64,000 nucleotides of DNA from Odiellus spinosus. Its lineage: Eukaryota > Arthropoda > Arachnida > Opiliones > Phalangiidae. Location: NCBI GenBank assembly GCA_963920705.1, contig OY987227.1, forward strand, positions 16,703,434 through 16,767,433. The letters are read 5' to 3'. The notes beneath the pieces were generated by a model. The model did not search any database, was not told where the DNA came from, and saw only the letters and a list, made by a program, of their open reading frames with translations. Positions 48,276 through 60,758 of the stretch are shown piece by piece. A program made the position numbers and the translations under genes. Each line of letters begins with the position of its first letter. The first letter of the stretch is position 1.

Positions 48276-48802
48276 CTCCTAAAAGCTAACTATTCCCCGA
48301 ACACCGATGTACGCGAGCGTTGGAATATTTATACAGGCGCATAATCCGTATATTGAAATATTTGTGCTCGCAATTACAATTTGGAATGTTCTTAAATTCA
48401 AAGAGAAAAACATATTTTACTATGTAAATTTTGATTCCTTTAAAGATTGTAACATGGTATATGCACTTAATATATGCTCCAGTTATGTCGCAATCCCATA
48501 TGACTTGGGGGAGGTAAAATTATTGTACAAAGCATCTCCCTTTACGCGAAAACCTATTTATTAGTAAAATGTAACTTCCATCGTTTGCGCGAAATTCGTC
48601 GAGGTGCGCAACGCTCGTTCTAGTTCCTAAATTAGTCTCCACGCGCATCTTCAACCCTTTCATATTCCGTATCGAGTAATTCCGGTCCAGTAGATAGTAT
48701 ATATACTTTCCTAAATCTAACCCTTCTCGTATACGAAAAGGGCCACTATTTGCTACTAGCGTCAGAAACTAATAGTTAACGAGAAATTAGGGCAGAAATT
48801 AA
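48276..48802. other. Non-coding stretch, no gene seen
   Basis: The open frame at 48307-48564 has no recognisable domain and AT-driven composition. Confidence 0.5.
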
Positions 48803-49106
48803 TTAAAGGGAGAATACAACCTAATAACGAGTGATTTTTCACCGATTCCTTATCGTTTAAATAGCCTGATCCACCAGTAAAAAAATTACAAACCAATTTT
48901 ATTAAACTAGAAATAAATTTTCCGGAAAATAGGCTTAGCTGGATTCATGGAGATCTTGAATTTCTTTGCATTGAAGGGTCATCAACTAATGAGCAAATGC
49001 ACATTGTTAAGGCGAGATCTCCATGAAACTTTCAAAATAATTCACTGACCCGTTGTTGCGAAGAAATTCAGAATCTCCATGAATTCAGCTAAGCCTATTT
49101 TCCGGA
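48803..49106. mobile_element. TTAA MITE copy C, truncated on the right
   Basis: TTAA at 48803-48806, then AGGGAGAATACAACCTAATA and the left arm through AATAGGCTTAGCTGGATTCA. The inverted return reads GAATTCAGCTAAGCCTATTT, TCCGGATCAG. The outer right ~130 bp is missing. Confidence 0.8.
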
Positions 49107-49784
49107 TCAGGGGTACTGTAGAGGGCAACGTCAAGGCAAACTTATAAATCAATATTTTTGCGAAGCAAGGTCATTTTGACGTGCTGATTGGTTTGTTCCG
49201 CTTTTCGTTATGGAAGTGACCCCATCTTCCCAGTTTCTGTTCCGTTTTACATGGTTTGGTACCAGCAGAGAATGAAACTCCATCCTGATTTCTTGTTAAC
49301 GAAATAGTTTCTGGTATCGTTTATCACACCGACCTCGCGTACAATATTGATTTTATAACTGGAGGGAAAAGAGACGGAGTTTCTCCCCAATAAGAGTTGG
49401 AGATGTAGATTCTATACAGTCAAATCCACGTAATTAACAGTAATTTCCATACGAATTACTTTCATTAAAAAGATCGAGCGAAAGTATAACAGTATTACTT
49501 GTGTCGGAACGCGAGAATCAACTGTAGACTCTGCAATATCCAGGCGATGACGTTGATGGCGGTTTTAAAATACTATAGCTAATACCCATCAAAAATGACG
49601 GACCTTAAAAAATACCGTTTGGTTAACTATTAGATGACGAAGAAAAAATAAATCGTAATACACCTTCCACTCCAATCAATGTTATATATACTCCTCACAT
49701 GACTGACCATGCCTCTTTAGATGTCGCGTAAGCATCTATTCCTATCGATCTGCGTGTTATTTACACGCTTCAGATGCTCTCTCC
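49107..49784. other. Non-coding stretch, no gene seen
   Basis: AT-rich; nothing supported. Confidence 0.5.
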
Positions 49785-49794
49785 TTGCTTTTAC

Positions 49795-50110
49795 CAAGAA
49801 TCCATTCAGGTTCCATAAGAATATGGGAGCATAGCTTTAGCCTCTGGTACCATCCTCCCAAACTTTGTATCAAAAGTTCGTCTGCAATTTTCGCAACATT
49901 TGTACGCTTAGATCTTTTTTCGGTCGGCTCCATTTTTATTGCCCAAAATATTATGTCAAGGTCGTTAGTGGCGCGGGTTAATAATAGATGTCAGGAGCGA
50001 TTTACTTGAAAAATCGATTCGAAGCAGACGAACTTTTGCTACAAAGTTTGGGAGGATGGTTATTGAATCGCGGCCCTTCCATATTCTTATGGAACCTGAA
50101 TGAATTCTTG
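49795..50110. mobile_element. 316-bp MITE with CAAGAATYCATTCAGGTTCC ends
   Basis: Terminal inverted repeats of about 90-100 bp with small indels (CATTCAGGTTCCATAAGAAT, then CATCCTCCCAAACTTTGTA, then AAAAGTTCGTCTGC). Direct repeats flank it: CTTTTAC (49788-49794 and 50111-50117), or TTGCTTTTAC if the last three element bases are counted as duplication. A 9-10 bp duplication would suggest a Mutator-like mover and 7-8 bp a hAT-like one. The open frame at 49785-50009 lies on it and is not a gene. Confidence 0.85.
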
Positions 50111-50117
50111 CTTTTAC

Positions 50118-50735
50118 GTATAAAAATGAGTTTTTAGCACGTTCAAAAGCAGTATCTTTCCACCTATCTATGATTTTGAATCAAAGGAATTGTAACATAG
50201 TCTATACTTTTGAATTTACTGCAAATCCAAGCTGATCCTTTTTGAATATCCCATCCCTTCTGATATATACCATTATTAGTATAGTATTGCTATTGGCTAT
50301 TTGTAAAGAGAAAAGAGAAAAGAAGTACATTGTATGGATATTTTATACTAAGTTACAACCCGGAAAGGTACCTTATTTCTTATAGAAGTAACGATTTTTA
50401 ATGGAAGTTTAGGTTCTTTCTAAGATTGTAAATTAGAAATAGGGAGGAAGTAGCCCGGATAAAGAATACCCCAATTGCGGTAATTCAAAAGACCCATGGT
50501 TGGTAGTAAGGATGGGAAAATCTCTCTTTCTTCTCATCTCCTATAGCTTATCACTACTCAGTTGCGCCTCCCTAACTTAAGACGCGTTCAGACTGTGAAA
50601 TTTGAGAAAATGGCCGGGGCCCCATGCAGCTTCAATTAATCCAAGTCTTGGACGGCTTCAGGGGGAAGCGTTGAACAGTTCGCTCTAGCATGTTACAGAG
50701 AGATTTTTGTTTTGCATATCTTTTGTATAATAACC
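50118..50735. other. Non-coding stretch, no gene seen
   Basis: AT-rich; nothing supported. Confidence 0.5.
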
Positions 50736-51230
50736 CAAAGGTTTTACAGCAAAAATTGATCATAGGAAGTTCAGCGAAAATTGAAGGTAGGAAGGTCAGC
50801 GAAAATTGTAGGTAGAAAGGTCAACAGAAAATTGAATGTAGAAAGGTCAACAGAATATTGAAGGTAGAAAGGTCAGCGAATATTGAAGGTAGAAAGGTCA
50901 GCGAAAATTGAAGGTAGAAAGGTCAGCGAAAATTGAAGGTAGAAAGGTCAGCGAAAATTGAAGGTAGAAAGGTCAGCGAAAATTGAAGGTAGAAAGGTCA
51001 GCGAAAATTGAAGGTAGAAAGGTCAGCGAAAATTGAAGGTAGAAAGGTCAGCGAAAATTGAAGGTAGAAAGGTCAGCGAAAATTGAAGGTAGAAAGGTCA
51101 GCGAAAATTGAAGGTAGAAAGGTCAGCGAAAATTGAAGGTAGAAAGGTCAGCGAAAATTGAAGGTAGAAAGGTCAGCGAAAATTGAAGGTAGAAAGGTCA
51201 GCGAAAATTGAACTTAGAAAGAAAAGCAGA
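50736..51230 (+). repeat. 25-bp minisatellite (AAAGGTCAGCGAAAATTGAA / GGTAG)
   Basis: About 19-20 copies. The first six and the last are diverged, and those from about 50885 to 51205 are nearly identical, the usual sign of recent expansion from the middle. Confidence 0.96.
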
Positions 51231-53858
51231 AAATGTGCAGGCTGAACTGAACGCTCCTTTATTTCTCTAGATTTTTCTGGATAGAAAGGGTGATCCTGAT
51301 TGTGCACGTTGGTATTGATTTTCTATTAATTTTTTTTTTATCCTCTCTCCTTTGTTTTTCGGTAAAAAGGGAGAAAGGATCGAAAAGGAGGAGGGATAGG
51401 ACAGGATGTTTCATTACACGTCTTCTCTTTTTACGCGAACGTTGCTATCTGTGTAAAGCTTATAAAGTTATGGTTTGGATATTAGGTTAGATGATAGGGA
51501 CGGCTACCTAATTGAAAGTTGATTGGCTCTTTAATATTCAAAGCACGATATTTTTTCTTCCGCCAAGATTGATACACGTTATAATGGAAAGCTTTTGCGT
51601 ATGGCTGGTTATTCTACGGGTCTTCGATCCAATTTTTACTTAAATATATAGACATATTCAATTTATATCGAATTATTCGGATAAGATACGGGTTTATATA
51701 AATTATTATATATCGGAAAAAAATATTCTTAAATGATTTATGATATAGACAATGTCTGATATTGATTTTAAATTTTCGACGATAGCTACGACAAGATGTA
51801 GAATATTGGTATTGCCAAGAACGAATTGAAGTTCCACGAATTGAAGAAGACAATTTAAATTATCATAAAATGGCGTCTTCTTATATTATAGCTCACCACG
51901 GCCATCTTAGATCAGCTCCTCCGTCCTCTAGTCAAGCGGGATTACTGTTCTAAAATTACCATAATTTTATAAATTATTCAATTACGCTGTAATTTACCAT
52001 AACATGGTAATTTACCGGTATTTACAAAATGATTTTATTCGAATTCATGTGTTTTTAATTGCCGAATACCTCTTTCTCACGCTTCAAAATACACGTTTCT
52101 GACTAAAAAAAAACATTACAAATGCTTGACCATTTGATAGAAGAAAGTGACTCAGACATGAAAAATTGCATTAATTAATTCCTTAACGACGACAAACACG
52201 AATAACTATTGAAATATAGACGATTTAAAACGTTTAACATCCACCTCTTTTAGCAATTTGTTCATTATTAATCCGAAGAGCTTTCAACTATAAATTACTA
52301 AATTACAGTAATTTTCCAGAGCAAACTAAGCGGGTCCCATAAATAAGCGGACGATAAAGTATACGCGGATGATACCAGTGGCAAAACTTTATCTCTCTCT
52401 CTCAAGGTTCTTAGGAGCTTGAATTCGTTCTTGCTATTGCATATAGCCAAAAGGTTGTTACAGTGATTGCCTTTTTGTTTCTTTTTGCTTACATATAGTC
52501 AATATCGATACTCGTGTTTATTGGAAGTCAATAAGTGCTTCAAAATAATCTTGTCTTGGTATCATATCCGGGTAGTTTTGTGGCTCTAGCTTCATACATT
52601 CATCTGAATATTGCTTTTATGCTGATTCCTTAAAGTGAGGCTGTCCCCAATTTTTACAAATACCTATGGACTATATTTTGAATTTTATCATATACTATTT
52701 AACCCCCATATTCCAAATTGTATACCTCTGATGTTCATGCGTTCTTAAGAAACTTCAAAATGAAAATTTCAAACATATATACGTAAATTTTTAGCGATAT
52801 ATGACGTAGTTTATTTCTGGAACGTAGTTAAGACCTATTATTTTAAAGGTAAAGGAATCGATGGAAACATCTTGCGCTTTTGTGTTCTTGAGGCATATCC
52901 CTGTAAAAAACTATCTAAATTACTTAAAAATTATATTCTGACTTCGAAATAATTAATAAATATATTCAAATTGAAATGCATTACATCTCGCGGTTCAATC
53001 CCGCTATAGTTTCACCAAAAACTCTAAAAAATCTACATTGAAGATTCCATTGAATAAAAATATGTCTTTCATCTTTATGACACGATGCGAGTAAAAAATT
53101 AATTTCCAAACACTGTACTTCATTTTTTTTTTTTTTTTTATTTAATCCCTTAAGCCTTGGCTCTTAGCATCTCTTGTACGATTTTGATACACGCTGTTGG
53201 GGGTTAAAGAAGTGAAAAGAAAAAGAAGCAAGTTCTCTTTCTTTTTTTTTTTTTTTTTTATTACTACTATACTTACATCTAAAGATAGAATTTCTCTTAT
53301 GGCGCCCCGCTTATTCGTAACCATAGCAACGTTCCTTCATCCATCATTTTTCCTGGGAGAGGAGGGAATCACCACACCCGAGTATAATCATCAAGAGTGA
53401 AAAGAAACGCGAGAAAAAAGTCAAATTGTTACAGGGTATATATCTAGGTTCTATAGTTTTTCGATAGACGTTTTGACCAAAGACTATAGAGCTATTTCGC
53501 AACCACCTTTGATAGTGTTATAATTTTTAAAAAATTGTTCTGTATGAGTGGAGTACACGCTCATATTCCGTTGATATGGTCCATGTAGGGCATATTCGTA
53601 ACAAATCCTGCGACTCAGTTTCTCGATGCGTGGAATCTCTAAAACTCAAAACAGATTTTTTCCAACCAACCGCGAAGTAATGACGGTTAACTCCGGTCCG
53701 TTGCCCCTTAACGCCTTGTTTTTATGTATATTTTTTTAAAGTTTATTGTTCCGTAAACACTGTTCTTTTACTTCTTTTCATTAATTAGTTATTATAGTTA
53801 GGGCTGGATTGATGAAATTTGTCCAAGTGTAATTAGACTAATGGTTGAAGGAATGTTT
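51231..53858. other. Non-coding stretch, no gene seen
   Basis: AT-rich. T runs lie at about 53124-53139 and 53244-53259. A GGTTCAATCCC string at 52992 was considered as a tRNA B box and rejected. Confidence 0.5.
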
Positions 53859-54116
53859 AGTCAGAAGGTCACCTAAAATTGGATCAAAGGGTCAGGTAAA
53901 ATTGTGTCAAAGGGTAAATTTGTTTCAAAAATACAGATACAAATTGACTAAAGGTTCAGTAAATATTGAATCAGAAGGTCCATTAGAATTGGGTCAAAAG
54001 GTCAAGTAAATTGGAACAAAAGGTCAGGTAAAATTTGCTCAGAATGACAGATAAAGTTGGGCCAGAAGAACATTGGTACAAAGTTTCAGGAAATATTAAG
54101 TCAGAAGGTCAGGCAA
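53859..54116 (+). repeat. Degenerate ~23-bp tandem repeat (GGTCAGGTAAAATTGGGTCA)
   Basis: About ten heavily diverged copies. The phrase GGTCAG followed by AAAATTG resembles the 25-bp unit at 50736-51230. Confidence 0.75.
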
Positions 54117-55055
54117 TTTCTGTTATGCATGCTATATACTATTCGTATCGTATTTTCTATTCCAAGGGCTTACTAGATGAATGAACTACAAAGGTGACGC
54201 TGTCTTAATTCTTCCGTATATTGTATATGTTAAAGCAAATCAAAATTTTGCAGGCTCCCTATATAAACGCAAACTTCGTAAATTCTTTAAATTGTTATAT
54301 TTCGTACGTCTTTATTTCCGGACATCTCCCTTTTACTCTGAAATCCATTCTCCAATCTCCATCCTGCACAGAATCTTTTCCTCCCTGACATAACCACTCA
54401 AGTTTTAATGGACAACTCTTGTTTTTCGATTTTTAAAACACTCTACCATAAATAAAATAACCCTTAGGAGCTGGGAGGTACCAAGTTCAAATCTTCCACC
54501 CCGTCGTTTTTCCGAACCCTTTGTTTCCATACTCAAAAAATAAAGGCTTTCCAATTCTAAAATGTGCGATTGAAAGAAAAAAATAAAACTTAAAGGGTTT
54601 GTTGCACCTTTTTTTTCTTCTTTTTAATTTGAACTCGGATAAAAGAAGTTTGAAACGTAATTTAGTTATCCTTTTAACCCTTGAGCGTTAAGTTTCCGTT
54701 AGAAAGGGAAATATACGATAATGTCATTTGAGAAAAAGCTTTTAGATGGTTAGAAAAAACGTGGGAAAGTTAAGATAAATTTTTATACGCTTGAGTTTTA
54801 GTAATTAGGCCTTTGACATTTCAAGTTCATGGTAACCTGAAACGGTTGTAAAAGTATGGAATTTATGGGTAAACCAATTTTTTTTGAGGGGCTTGATTTA
54901 TTAATGAGGTGCATTGCACCCTGCTGCCTCCGCCCTCGGTTGCTACGAGCCAAATATCAACAACATAAGTGTGGTCTTGTGGCAAGCCTCTTTTTCAATC
55001 AAGATTAATTTACATTAATAATGACGAAGAAGTAACTTTCATCAAAATTCTTAGG
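54117..55055. other. Non-coding stretch, no gene seen
   Basis: AT-rich; nothing supported. Confidence 0.5.
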
Positions 55056-55061
55056 TTTTAT

Positions 55062-55400
55062 CAGAAGCCGATGAAACCCTCCTTTGAAGTCTATTACCCC
55101 CGGGTCTTGTCTACACCTCTCTGTATGGGTTAGTTTCAAAAAGCGCGATTCGTACGCCTCCTAACGGTAGATATTTTCGGAGCGGGAGTTCGTCGAGCGA
55201 ATATATCTAGCAGCCTTGGAGTTCGTCAAAAAAATGTCGTCGTTTGTGGAGAGAGAGAGAATTTCCAATTTTTCTTAGACAGGGGGTATGAAGTAGGACC
55301 CCTCCGATCTCGTAAAATTGGGAATTTTACCCATGCAGAGAGGAGCGCTATATCGAACATTAGAGTAGTTGACTTCAAAGGAGGGTTTCATCGGCTTCTG
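55062..55400. mobile_element. 339-bp MITE with exact 30-bp inverted ends
   Basis: The ends are CAGAAGCCGATGAAACCCTC followed by CTTTGAAGTC, and their exact complement at the right. A further CTCTCTG.ATGGGT pair lies inside. The left flank is TTTTAT (55056-55061); the same string lies one base beyond the right end (55402-55407), so the target duplication is imperfect. The interior is GC-rich. Confidence 0.85.
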
Positions 55401-55407
55401 TTTTTAT

Positions 55408-56248
55408 TATTTACTTCTTTAGCCACTATCTGCCGCTAAGCGACGTTTATGAAGCTCATTATTTGTTGTTTCTCTCTACCTATTCCATTATTAATAATCC
55501 TAGTATGAAACCTTAAAGTAATTAAGTACTCCTCGTATCTCGGTGATCGATTATCGCCAAAAACGTAAGATCGGGCCACTAACCTTTTATTCTTAAGTTT
55601 ATTTATTTTTTTCCTTGACTTGGGCTTCCCATCTAGACCGAAATGTTCCCTTAAATCTTGGGAGGGATTTCTCACGAGAGAGGAAGTCGGAAAGATTTCT
55701 TCCTCTTCTTTCGCGCTTCTAAATATCGGAAGAGGGATCCCTCGGGGATTTTGAGACAGCCATATAGAGCTAGAGAAGTGAGAGATATCTTCCTCAAAAG
55801 TTTTCCCAGTATAAAGATTTTAAACCTAGCACTTCTCTCCTCCTCCAACCGTCTATCTATCTTTCAGCTTCCTTCCTCGCGGTATAGCTTATTAAATTTT
55901 AGAAAACGTTGATCATTTTAATTTTAGAGTCTTACCTAGATTAAAAATGTACTCCCCCTAAGGCTATACATTTTACTTTTAAAACCGGAGCTCCTTTAGA
56001 TAAACGAAGCTTTGTGGTGGTACTCTTTTAGGATTATAATAATGATATTAATATTTTATTTTTATATAAAGTCGTATTTCTAAAAGTTCATGCCTTATAA
56101 AGATAAATATTATTATTATTTAGCTCTTCGCGTGAAAATGATAAAATATTTTAATTGGAGAAAATATATAGTACAAACTAATTCATTTTAATTAAAACTC
56201 GCTTTTAGAAAACTGACTTTTAAAGAGAATATTTATTTATTTAAAGAC
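55408..56248. other. Non-coding stretch, no gene seen
   Basis: Chance frames at 55436-55675 (-) and 55658-55912 (+), no recognisable domain. Confidence 0.5.
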
Positions 56249-56540
56249 CATGATCCCCTCACATCTTTATGGATGATCCCCACATCTTTAAGGATGAGCC
56301 TCTCATCTATAGGGATAATACCTACATAATTATGGTTTATACTTTAAATATTTAGAGATAATCATCAATACCTTTTAGAATGACCCACATACAATTTTTA
56401 AAAAGAACCCCTACATCTAAAGGTATACGTATGGATAATTCCTCATATTTAGAGATAATCCCCAACATATCATTGTGATCTAACATATTTAGTGCTGATT
56501 TCCAGATATATGGAGATGATCCCCCATATCACCCACACAC
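56249..56540 (+). repeat. Degenerate tandem repeat (CATCTTTAAGGATGATCCCC)
   Basis: Roughly ten loosely similar units of about 25 bp (ATCTTTATGGATGATCCCCA, ATCTATAGGGATAATACC, ATTTAGAGATAATCCCCA), ending in a CACACCCACACA stretch. Confidence 0.65.
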
Positions 56541-57535
56541 CCACACATACATCATAAGGAATGAATCTAAAATATGCGCTTGTTGTATCGTATTTATATT
56601 ATTTAATATATTGTGCCTCATCTGAATCATTCCGGTACTGAATACATGAAACGTTATTGTAATTGAATCAGACTAGAACCAACTTAGAGAGCTTTAAATT
56701 GGAATTTCGGGGAAATCGAACCTTGCTTGGTCAGACATTCTTTCGAAAGAGAGGCAGAGAAGAAACTGAAGAATTCACTCGAATCAGGAACAAAAGTCAA
56801 TGTCATTTTTTTTTTTTATTTCTTTCTTTCTTGGGAAAGAGGGTAAACCCCATTATTTTCTCTCGCTTGAGCAAAGAATCCAAGTTGCTTCCTCGGATTT
56901 CTAAAAAAAAAAAAAGATTATTCCATTTCATTCCAATGAAAAACGTCAGTTTTTATTTTTTTCTTCTTTTCATTCCTATTCTTCTCTCTCGTATTTCCTT
57001 GATACATTCGTTTAAATGTACTTTGCGAAGTAGCGAAAGCCGAGGCTTAGTAATACAAAATGTTATACTCATAGGGATTAATGCTGCTATAGTTTTAGAG
57101 ACAGCAGTCTGAGTAGTTGACTAAACGAATTTAATTCTTTGCTACGTTTAACATCGTACATGTCTTGACTGCTGGTTCACTTTTAACTATAGTTTGATAA
57201 CGGTTCAAGCTATCCGTTATTCGGGTTTGATATTTGAACTTGATTTTATTAAAAGATAGATAATCATTCTGCCCCTCCAAAAATCGACCGAAAATAAAAA
57301 TATGTAAAATATATAGTCCATTCAATTTTGATCTGTCAGCGGAAACAATACTAGTTATCTCTCTGATTTATTTACTTAGAAGTAAAGATAAAGAGGACCT
57401 TGTAGCTTTGCTCCTGCTGAAAGGTTGAATATATATTTGAAGGTGACAAGTTTTTGGCTTCCAAGAAAGTTTTATTTTTACTATTTGACCTATTTTTTAG
57501 CTCCGAAAGGCGTAAACAATATCAAATCTAACGCA

Positions 57536-57538
<3 letters not shown>
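56541..57538. other. Non-coding stretch, no gene seen
   Basis: The 149-codon frame at 56663-57112 (+) is mostly F, L, S, K and R from T/A runs. No domain; not called. Confidence 0.5.

Positions 57539-57582
<44 letters not shown>
57539..57582 (+). repeat. T44 homopolymer
   Basis: 44 consecutive T immediately before a TTAA-flanked short element. Confidence 0.95.
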
Positions 57583-57583
<1 letters not shown>

Positions 57584-57725
57584 TTAAAGGGGGTATAAAG
57601 CTTTGGCCCAAAATAGACTGTGTAGCTTCACATTCTTACCAGTATACGAGTAACCTATATGTTGCCAAAAATCAGAGCAATTTACGTTTGCAAACAAGAT
57701 TCGATTTGGTTTATACTCCCTTTAA
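57584..57725. mobile_element. 134-bp TTAA-flanked mini-element
   Basis: TTAA at 57584-57587 and 57722-57725. The ends are AGGGGGTATAAAGC and AGGGAGTATAAACC (complement). Its first bases resemble the AGGGAG ends of the 435-bp family, but the interiors are unrelated. Confidence 0.6.
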
Positions 57726-59781
57726 GTTTCGCGTATCTTATTTTTCTACTCGTGTTTCTGAAATATTGTTCAAAAATGTTTGTAAAATTCGAACAAGAAA
57801 CTTTAAAATGATGGTTGAAAGGGATTATGAAAAATAAACATGTTAAATTATTTTATTGCCTGATTCTTCAAGAGTACTTTTAGGATTTATACGGAGAAAT
57901 TTTACTAAGTCTTTCTCGTGAACAATAATACTTGGGAGAGTGCTAAGCACTTATGTGCTCTAAAGATTCCAAACTAGTGGCGCGATCTTTTGATTGGCCC
58001 ACGCTATGCACTTTTGACATTTAGAGATATATAAAATAAAAAAAAAAAAAAATTAATGTCTTTTTGAGAATTAAGTTTTTTTATTTTATTTTTTTTGTTT
58101 TTTTTTACATTTTAAGCTCCTCTGTAGTTAGTGTGTCTGAGGTTTTTATGCCATCGAACAGCTTTTAGCTTTCGACCCTTAATTGGCGTATGTTAATTTA
58201 ACCAGATGTTATTTAAAGAACTTTTGTTAATGAGACTGATAGTTTAGGGGAAGTGTGATTTAATCGAAATTTTCAACTTGAAGATTCATTGTTTTTAATT
58301 AACAATTTCGCCGAATTACAAAAACATCAAATGAACTATAGCTCGGATCACCAACATAATTCGAGACACTTCAAAACTTTTACATTCGGGCAAACGCTTC
58401 TGTCTCTAATCCAACGTGAATATTCAATTTAAATCTTTCTTTTTCTCAATTAACAATAATCTCTTAAAAATAATTTCACCGTTCCTTTAAAAGTACGTAT
58501 ATTATATACAAAAGAGTGATTTTTTTTAGGGTGGAGCAGTAGGAATTCTACCTCCACTTCCTCCCTAAGTCAAACACAACGAAGATTTTGGTCCACGGTG
58601 TCGTGAGCCGGGCGGGGCGAAGGCCCACCCTAAGAGACCTTAGAGATTATCGTCCCCTCCTCCATTATATCCTTACGACATTATTTATATATTTCTTTTT
58701 CTTAGCATCAATACCACGGTTTCCGAATAGAGCTTTCAATTCTATGATAAGATATCCGTATTACTTGTCTTGAACGTATTGCAAAATGACAATAAAATCC
58801 TTCGTACAGAACATTCACTTCTAGTTCGGAGAATTAGGACGAATAAAGACTAAGGCTTAACTTTGTTACAAGAACATTAACGCGAACAATTTTGTCCAAA
58901 CATCCGATACAATGTTAGGGTGTTGTCTATCTTCGTCAAACTATATTCTGAAAATTGTAGGTTTCAGACGTTAATAGTTTGGAAGAGTAAATCTGATTCT
59001 GACTTACACTTCAAATAAACTTTTGCGCAAAATTATTTCATTCATTTTGAGGTTTATTATTGTGTTATAGTTTGAAAAGTTTTCAACGAAAGTCTAGATT
59101 TCTTCTGCTCCTTACTAAAAAACTTGGAGTAGAAAACTTAATATTCTGGAGTGGAAGAGTTGGGGGCTATTTGCGACTGAATAAAATTTCCGCCATCCCT
59201 TTCTTGGCGGAAGGGCACTATAGCGCAGACTCGGTGGCAGATAAAGCTTACTTCCTACCTAAAACCGGGTTTTTCCGGATAATTTCAAAAATAAATAAAA
59301 AACAACTAAAAGGTTAGGACAGGGGCATTGAGTAGGAAAGGTCTCTGTGATTGGTAAACACTGTTTCGTAAAATTCGTCCCCCTTGCCTATTCAACGGAG
59401 AAAAAACTAGTAGTATCAGGAGTAGATCACAAAATGAAGTATCCAAAACCGCTACAATATAGTTCATGTTGCCTATATGCTAGAGCAACTATGACTGTGA
59501 GACTTCAGACTCGAGATATTCCTTGGAAGGATTACCCCATCGAAATGGATATTTATTGTCTGACTATATCACGAGTCTTAAGAAGGTGTGTACTACAGGT
59601 AGAGGTTGGTTGGGTATGTCTAATCCTAGACCTTTATATTTCGTAATTTTCGTTGCCGTAATATGCTATTGGTATAGAGTTTTCTATTTAAGATTATTAT
59701 TTTCTTTCCTCAAAAATACTAAATTCAAGGATATGTGGCCAGAGTGTGCGTGGAGATAGAAACAAGACGTAGTGGTATATG
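57726..59781. other. Non-coding stretch, no gene seen
   Basis: A-rich run at about 58039-58053, T-rich near 58078-58106. Chance frames only. Confidence 0.5.
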
Positions 59782-59809
59782 AAAAAAAAAAAAAAAAAAA
59801 AAAAAAAAC
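59782..59809 (+). repeat. A28 homopolymer
   Basis: 28 consecutive A. It could be the tail of an old retroposed sequence, but no body was recognised upstream. Confidence 0.9.
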
Positions 59810-60254
59810 ACATTTATTTCTTAGGATAGGTCAAAGAAAAATGTTTGACTTTTCTGGTTGACTTCTACGAGTATTTCTTTCTCTGTTGCGTGTCTTGTGG
59901 GCGGAAAATGAGGACTATGGTTGGAATCCATTTGAATTTACATATAAAATCTAAATAGTTTTGTTTTGTCCCTCTTCGCCCTAGTTTTTATCCTTTTATT
60001 CCTAGCATAATGGATTCTATATAGGTGTCAGCCCAGTTTAGTATTTTTTAGTTCTTGGAATTCGTAAAACTTATATTAATATTGAATAAAGCAATTAGAC
60101 ATTCATTATCCGTTCGTGATAAATATAAATTTATTCTTCGAGTTAAAAAAAATACACCAACTAATTGTAAGTTCTTTATAAAGAAAATTTTACTCTTTTA
60201 TTCGAAACGCATGATTAATTACGTTCTAGAATCATTTTACGTCACCAAGTGTAT

Positions 60255-60330
60255 TTAATTTTATTTTTTTGAAAATTCTTTCGAACTCATCAAGCCAGAG
60301 GTGTAAAATTTTGAATATGGGTTTGTTTGA
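60255..60330 (+). repeat. Dispersed repeat R3, copy 4
   Basis: TTGAAAATTCTTTCGAAC, AGAGGTGTAAAATTTTGAAT, ATGGGTTTGT. Same strand as the others. Confidence 0.6.
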
Positions 60331-60699
60331 AATTGTAAAAAGGAAAAATATTACCACATTGAAAATGTATCGATGGAAAACAACTCCCCCCCCCCCTCTC
60401 TCTCTGTCTCTCGCAAAACGAATGAGCGTGTCTCGCCCGGCCGTCGCGATTTCAAGTCTGATTTACTCTAGAAAGAATATACTGAGCCTGGCCGCTTTTC
60501 TAAACAAATTTCGGAATACTTAGGCTGAAACCATGGACTGGAAAATCGGACTCACTTCATTGTCACCCGCAATATATCGTCTTATAAACTTGAAGGATGA
60601 TTTACTTGTGATATTACGCGTATGCCTTTTTTAAAATAATGGTAGTAACTTCACTTTATAATTTCAAAAGAAGGAACAAAATACTCCTATCCCGTTGAA
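60331..60699. other. Non-coding stretch, no gene seen
   Basis: C12 then a CT run near 60387-60412. No gene. Confidence 0.5.
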
Positions 60700-60758
60700 G
60701 GTCCTCATGACGTCAATTACAATTAATGGGTCCTCATGACGTCAATTACAATTAATGG
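60700..60758 (+). repeat. 29-bp direct duplication carrying TGACGTCA
   Basis: Two consecutive copies of GTCCTCATGACGTCAATTAC + AATTAATGG. Each contains the palindrome TGACGTCA (60708-60715, 60737-60744), the sequence of a cAMP-response/CREB-ATF site. Regulatory use is not shown. Confidence 0.85.

Noticed and set aside
49785..50009. 74-codon frame
   Set aside because: Lies on one arm of the 316-bp MITE; no coding evidence.
52985..53010. GGTTCAATCCC, tRNA B-box-like
   Set aside because: No A box, acceptor stem or anticodon arm in the preceding AT-rich 60 bases.
56663..57112. 149-codon frame, the longest outside the exon and transposon
   Set aside because: Its composition is dictated by T and A runs, it crosses homopolymers, and it has no domain or start context that I can defend.
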